From Blastomyces gilchristii SLH14081 (Eukaryota > Ascomycota > Eurotiomycetes > Onygenales > Ajellomycetaceae): DNA of 64,000 nt. Each line of letters opens with the position of its first letter. Position 1 is the stretch's first letter. The DNA lies in assembly GCF_000003855.2 (NCBI RefSeq), contig NW_003101681.1:1078786-1142785 (forward strand), given 5' to 3'. Shown in pieces: positions 59,425-64,000 of the stretch. The notes below the pieces were generated by a model. It saw only the letters and a list, made by a program, of their open reading frames with translations, was not told where the DNA came from and ran no database searches. A program made the position numbers and the translations under genes.

Positions 59425-60170
59425 GAGCCCCAGGGCCTGGTCGGTATTAATGTTTCGCTTGATTGCGCTTCTACTCTTCTCTTGATGAAAAGTATATAGC
59501 TTATTGAAAATTTATTTGAATTATTCTATATCATTGCTATCCGTGTCATCCATCAAGCGGCTGTTAATCATCGCGTGAGGAAAGATTTCCATGCTACTAC
59601 AATCAACAGGGGTTCGCATTCTTACTACTACAATAACTACGTCATGCTCGAAACGCAAGATAAAGGAAACATACCGATCGTGTTAAACTAGTAATAGAGT
59701 ATTCCACGACGCATCAGTGTACCTTGGAGGGTGCCCCCTCATTTTGATGGTTGTCGTAACCATGATAGCTTCGATTCGAATTCGTTGGCCGATTGCATCT
59801 GGAACACTTTCCTGCGGGTCGCAATATAGCCTAGCTGAAATGGTAAGCTCACGAACCGTTCGCAAGGAGTTAGCATTGACCCATATTTTATTGCTTTTGT
59901 TGGTTGTCTACAAGCCCTTAAAGCCCTTGGTGTATTTTGCGTGAGATTCAGAGACGGGCGAAATGATAAAGCCGAGGCGAGGTCGGGAGGTAGGCTATTT
60001 AAGTGATAGCGATGGCCATAAAGCAGACCCAAATCTTCCCCCTCGAAAAAAACCTTGTTAAGAGTGTTGCCTTTAATGTACTGAATGAACACTTGCTCAA
60101 TTCCAATGCATATCCGAGATTCCCTAAACACCACTTAAAGCCCAGAACAGTGAAGAAAGTGAGAATGAAA
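59425..60170. other. Region between the two pseudogenes
   Basis: No supported gene. A 60-codon minus-strand frame (59683-59865) and a longer one (59739-60134) overlap each other and show no motif. It may hold further debris of decayed genes. Confidence 0.4.
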
Positions 60171-60985
60171 ATGAGGAAGGAAAAACAAAGCATCATTTTT
60201 CTCCCAGGGGCTTGGAATGGGCCGGAGTATTTCGGCGACGTGATCGCTCAATTAAAGGAGCGTGGATATGAACTTCACGCTCTTCACCTCCCTACTGCCG
60301 GCCTGGACCCAAAAAGCACACCAGTGGACGACATATCACTTTTCAGAAAACAACGCGCGCGCTGGCTGATGAGGTAAAAGACATTCTGGTTATGCATTCG
60401 TATGGAGGGTTTGTCGGGTCCGAGAGTGCAAAAGGTTTGTTAAAAACGGACAGGTTAGCACAGAGTGAGCAAGACGGGATCGGTCATTTGGTATATCTCG
60501 CCGGACTCCTGGGCACGGAAGGCGAGATTCTTGTTGAGAATGTTCCAGAATGGGTCAAATTCCAGGTGAGTTCTTCCGCTTCAGCGATGTCGAACAGAAA
60601 TATGGACGTGAGGTCCTTTCCTCAGACAGTTCATCGCGTTCCATGAAAGCTAATATGATTGAACAGGGCGTGTGGACAACCGTTGAGAATGCACGGGATA
60701 TATTCTACAACGACCTTCCAGCCTCGATGGCCGATGAGCTTGCAGCGAAGTTGCTCCCACACGCTGCGTCCATATACACCCACCCGTTGGCCTATGCTGG
60801 TCAAAAAAATTTGCCGGCAACCTACCTCCTCTACACCCAGAACTAGGCTCTACCTTTCAAGGTTCGGAAGGCCATTGTCTGCTAAGCGCATGGGTCAATG
60901 CGAACCGAGATATGCGACGCGGGTCATTTTTGTATGTTGAGCATGCCAAAGAGAGTCACCAATGTTATCATCAAGGCTGCAGGTG
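60171..60985 (+). pseudogene. Alpha/beta hydrolase, decayed
   Basis: Ordered pieces of an alpha/beta-hydrolase-6-like enzyme. SIIFLPGAWNGPEYFGDVI is the oxyanion strand. After a +1/-1 shift come ADEVKDILVMHSYGGFVGSESA, with the nucleophile elbow H-S-Y-G-G, and HLVYLAGLLG. After another shift come DIFYNDLPASMADELAAKLLPHAASI and TYLLYTQN, then an in-frame TAG (60844-60846), and finally EICDAGHFCMLSMPKRVTNVI, with the catalytic His region, in a shifted frame. Two to three frameshifts plus one stop leave no working enzyme. The 20-bp segment near 60565 that looks like GTGAGT...CAG is too short to be an intron. Same orientation as the neighbouring NmrA-like pseudogene. Confidence 0.8.
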
Positions 60986-62722
60986 TGTTGGATCGAATCC
61001 CGTAATTCACACACAAATGTTAGTTGGCTTCGGAAAATTCTTTCCTTAAAATAGAATCACTCGCACTGCGCAATTTTATTTCCTTCATCATTTCGTCTGT
61101 AGTAAATTTCGGTTGAAACCTGGGAGATTAACTGCCACGGCTACACACAACTTAACAAAATAAATACTTTAGCCTCCTGAAGATATGGGTGTAATGTGTA
61201 TACCTGGCTTCAAGTCGCAGTTGCATTGCTCGCAAAGGTCCCAAACAATGGCTCTAGTGATAGGAGCGAGTGGCCAGACTACATAACGGACATTCAGATT
61301 TTAGCCTGCCAGATCGTACAGGTCCCTTGCAATATTCTGAGTTAGTGGATGGAAACCGCCCGATTGCAAGAGAAAAAAGTTCCACGCACCGTCAGATTAA
61401 AGTTGTAAGCCGCAGATCTCGGAAACATGAACCGGCCGCGGTCTCGTGGAGCCACATGCTAGCCTTAAATAGAATTAGCGCGCATCCTTAGCATCAACCT
61501 CCTCAGCCCTACGCTACGTACTCTGAAATCGCTCCGACGAAGCTGTATTACGCTGTAGGAAGACTCAGCCGCTGGTGACGCATTTGTTCATGGATAAACA
61601 TTGCTAATATTTTCTGCTGCATTCCTGCCAGACCCTGAATATTATTTCTAGGCGTATTTGCAATTTGCACCATCCTTTCATGGCTCACTTCTCATGCAGT
61701 AATCATACAGGGATCGGGTGCATTGAGGGCATGGGCTTTAAGGGCATTTCTCTGATAAAACCCATCCAATCGGCTATTGGCTTTTAAACACGATCACCCG
61801 CCATGAAATCATCTCACACTAGTTAATGTATGCATATCTGTTTTCAGTTTCGGTTTGCTCAAAAATAGAAAACTTTCATATTTCAACCCTTCCAGGATCT
61901 TAAAGCCAGCATCCCCTGGATTCCCACAGCTAGCGGGAAGATACACATCGCCTTAGATCACTCCTTTTGTATGCAGAAAAAAGGCTCATCGACAGTTTGC
62001 AGGCCATGCTTCATTGAGACTTTTGGTTATTGAAATAAACGATACCTACCATTGTGAAAGATGCAATAGCTCCAAGTCCGGCCACACAAGAATTTAGCTC
62101 TCAGCTCATCCCCCGTTAAGCTATTATTTGAGGGGAATGGAATAATTGCTCGCCGAAAAGCAATGGTTAAAATGGATGGTATGAGTGAGAAGTCAGCTGC
62201 ATCTTTTTCCCAGTCAATCTTCATATGGTTTGTATATTTCGCCCCTAATCAATTAGAATGCGTGGTGCATACGCCAGAGAGGCAGACATGTAGAAGGCAC
62301 CCACATCAGACGCCCGATGGTGGAAGAAAATTTTTAGCTGCTGTGATGTCCTGTGTCAGTGCGAATATGTCTCTGGCGAGTCAAGAATCTTAACCAGCGC
62401 GTAAGCTCCATGAATCAGATGGCGGGTCCGCTTAAAATCACGTGAATAGAATTCTTGGCATCTTGAGTTGTTACAGGGCATTCAATTTTGATCGCGCAAC
62501 TCCCACTCATCAGTCACTCGATATCCATATCCGTACCGCGCTAACAGCTACTATCCTTATTGCATACTCCTTCAGCGGTTCTTAACGATATATACTGGTC
62601 AAAACTAGGTTTTACGCTCGATTCCAGGGACTTTCAATTGCTCAAATGGTCTGGTGACTCCCCACAACCTGGTCGTATATTCCCCGCAGAATGGGAGTTT
62701 TGTGGCAGAAGAAGTGATCCAA
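60986..62722. other. Gene-poor region upstream of the mitochondrial-type gene
   Basis: About 1.7 kb. Short frames on both strands (61270-61491, 62163-62393 and others) show no motif. The last part must contain the promoter of the next gene. No repeat was recognised. Confidence 0.45.
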
Positions 62723-64000
62723 ATGTTTCGGAATTTTAGACGGGCCACTCCAGCTTGTCACCTCCTAGTGCCTAGGAGTACACAGCGATCTTTTAGCAGG
62801 TATGACGGACTAGTAAAAGTTCAGCGGGTGAGGTTCAAGAGGCCCTGGTTAAGGTATGATATCCCAAGTTTAATTCCGCCTATTCGTAAAATAAACTGAC
62901 CGGCCATACAAGAAGAGGCATATCCACGATCCTCACCGCAGTCGTTGCGACCCAAGTGTATTTCGCGCTCATTGGACCTTCGCTGGATCGGCTGGAAGAC
63001 GTAGACGAAACCATTAGTAAAGACACCGCCTTACAAGCAAAAATTCGCGCCGAGAAAGAGAGGCAGCGCGACGAAGACGCCGTATCATTCATCCCTATTG
63101 GACTTCCCTATTCCGTACCTGGCGGACCATATACTGAAGATGATCCTGAATGGAAAACGTTCAGGTCATTTGGAATTGAAACAGCACAATTTAAAAAATT
63201 AAGAGGTAGGGACCACCCATTGCCATTTAATCACTTTTATTACGTCTACTGTTGCTCACCTACTTCCAGAAGAGTTATTAGTCCAGGCTACCGCGATCGT
63301 GAATCGAAAGCCCGCTCTGCCAGCTATTGTCCATGTGACTGGTTCGCCGCTTAAGCCAGTCCACCGAACCACAATTAAGCCCTCATTTCCGGTCGTGAAA
63401 CCATCGACCTATGTTCAACCTGGGTGAGTAACTCCCTAGAGTAGAATAACGGTTGAATCATTCGTATGTGCTAACGGTAAATCGTGTAGCTTCGAGCTTA
63501 GGGATGACGAGATATTTTGGACCACCCGCCCAATACCAACAAACCGTGGCGACTGGATTCGCAGTGTATTCGAACCATGGCCACTTGTGATTGCATCTTG
63601 GGCAGCTGGGGAGTATTTGGTTACAGTAAAGCTAGCAAAACTTCGAAAATTATTGGGGTTTGAGCCCACAGATCTGGTAGGGGAAAATACCGCCAACAAT
63701 CAGGATAGCAGACCCCGCGCGGGTCCTAGTGGTCCGCCCAACGTTTCTCAGTCCCCTCAGAACTACCCCTTAATACCTAACACAACGCCAGGAGAAATTC
63801 CAAGACAGGGGACCTCCAACGACTTTCAGCCTCAAAAGCCCAGTTCCGCTTTACGGAACCAACCCAGCTTACTAGGCGAGTCTACCTCCGACATCCGCGA
63901 TGCTATGAAGATATTTACATTATTCCTACTATTAACCCGGCAAAAAAACACAAATAAAACCCCGCAAAAGGGGGCTTTCAAGCTGAATGGCGTTGCCCGG
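62723..64000 (+). CDS. Putative mitochondrial membrane protein, unrecognised family, 3'-partial
   Basis: Exons 62723-62853, 62913-63205, 63270-63423 and 63490 to beyond 64000 (363 codons seen, C-terminus off the edge). Introns of 59-66 bp join in consistent phase: GTATGA/CAAG, GTAGGG/CCAG, GTGAGT/GTAG. The N-terminus (MFRNFRRATPACHLLVPRST) is Arg/Ser-rich, lacks acidic residues and is followed by KRPWLRRGIST, the look of a mitochondrial targeting peptide. A single TM helix lies at about residues 47-65 (STILTAVVATQVYFALIG). A charged coiled-coil-like segment (AKIRAEKERQRDED) and a conserved-looking core (IPIGLPYSVPGGPYTEDDPEW) follow. The region after about 300 is Pro/Ser/Gln-rich. The N-terminal exon was assembled from splice logic and is the least certain part. 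Function unknown. Confidence 0.7.

Noticed and set aside
60565..60590. GTGAGT...TTCAG as an intron in the hydrolase pseudogene
   Set aside because: It is about 20 bp, far too short for fungal splicing, and other frameshifts and an in-frame stop remain.
60985..61010. Box-B-like GGATCGAATCCC
   Set aside because: No box A or tRNA stems could be found upstream.

Overview
The window is eukaryotic and fungal. Genes carry short introns (about 55-100 bp) with GTATGT/GTAAGT donors and CTAAC/CTAAAC-type branch sites. Their products are recognisable filamentous-ascomycete proteins (Rox3/Med19, Thr4, Ccc1-type transporter, Vps9, a DUF3844/Vps3844-type protein). The split into an extremely AT-rich, transposon-packed block with a RIP-like mutation pattern and a block of normal composition resembles the isochore genomes of Onygenales (Ajellomycetaceae such as Blastomyces or Emmonsia). 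That placement is an inference, not something the sequence proves.

Left block (1-28047): no intact host gene is visible. It is a nest of decayed transposons whose order of insertion can be read from target-site duplications (TSDs). An old minus-strand gypsy copy (pieces around 2785-3148, 9373-9512 and 19666-20551, with an LTR at 20552-20862) was hit by a hAT-like MITE (3149-9372) and by a Tad-like LINE (9513-19665). The MITE was then hit by a chromodomain gypsy (3259-8973, TSD CAAAG). The LINE was hit by a second gypsy on the plus strand (10830-19152, TSD TAAAT). An uninterrupted second MITE copy (20899-21403, perfect 8-bp TSD), two tRNA-headed SINEs (21806-22157 and 27003-27381, TSDs of 13 and 14 bp) and a Ty1/copia element with 110-bp LTRs (22466-28047, TSD GTTGC) complete the block. 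The copia right LTR is the exact edge of the AT-rich isochore. A 100-N assembly gap lies inside the first SINE.

Right block (28048-64000): ordinary gene-bearing DNA. In order it holds Med19/Rox3 (+), a HAD-like haloacid dehalogenase (+), a TIR MITE starting 11 nt after that gene's stop, threonine synthase (-), a DUF4202 protein (+), a Ccc1/VIT-type transporter (-), an 86-aa small protein (-), a large unrecognised protein (-), Vps9 (-), an asparagine-synthetase-domain protein of the ASNSD1 type (+), a 4.6-kb stretch without a supported gene, a membrane RING-H2 protein (+), another gene-poor stretch, a DUF3844 ER/vacuolar-sorting-type protein (-), two adjacent pseudogenes (NmrA-like, then an alpha/beta hydrolase, both +), and the start of a putative mitochondrial membrane protein that runs off the right edge.

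The genes do not form one pathway. They are mostly housekeeping: transcription (Med19), amino-acid metabolism (Thr4, the Asn-synthetase-like protein), endosome/vacuole trafficking and metal storage (Vps9, the Ccc1-like transporter, the DUF3844 protein) and ubiquitin ligation (the RING protein). The most unusual content is the transposon nest and its mutation signature. In-frame Trp codons have become TGA rather than TAG, and GG/CC/CG are depleted while CA/TG persist, unlike classical CpA-directed RIP.
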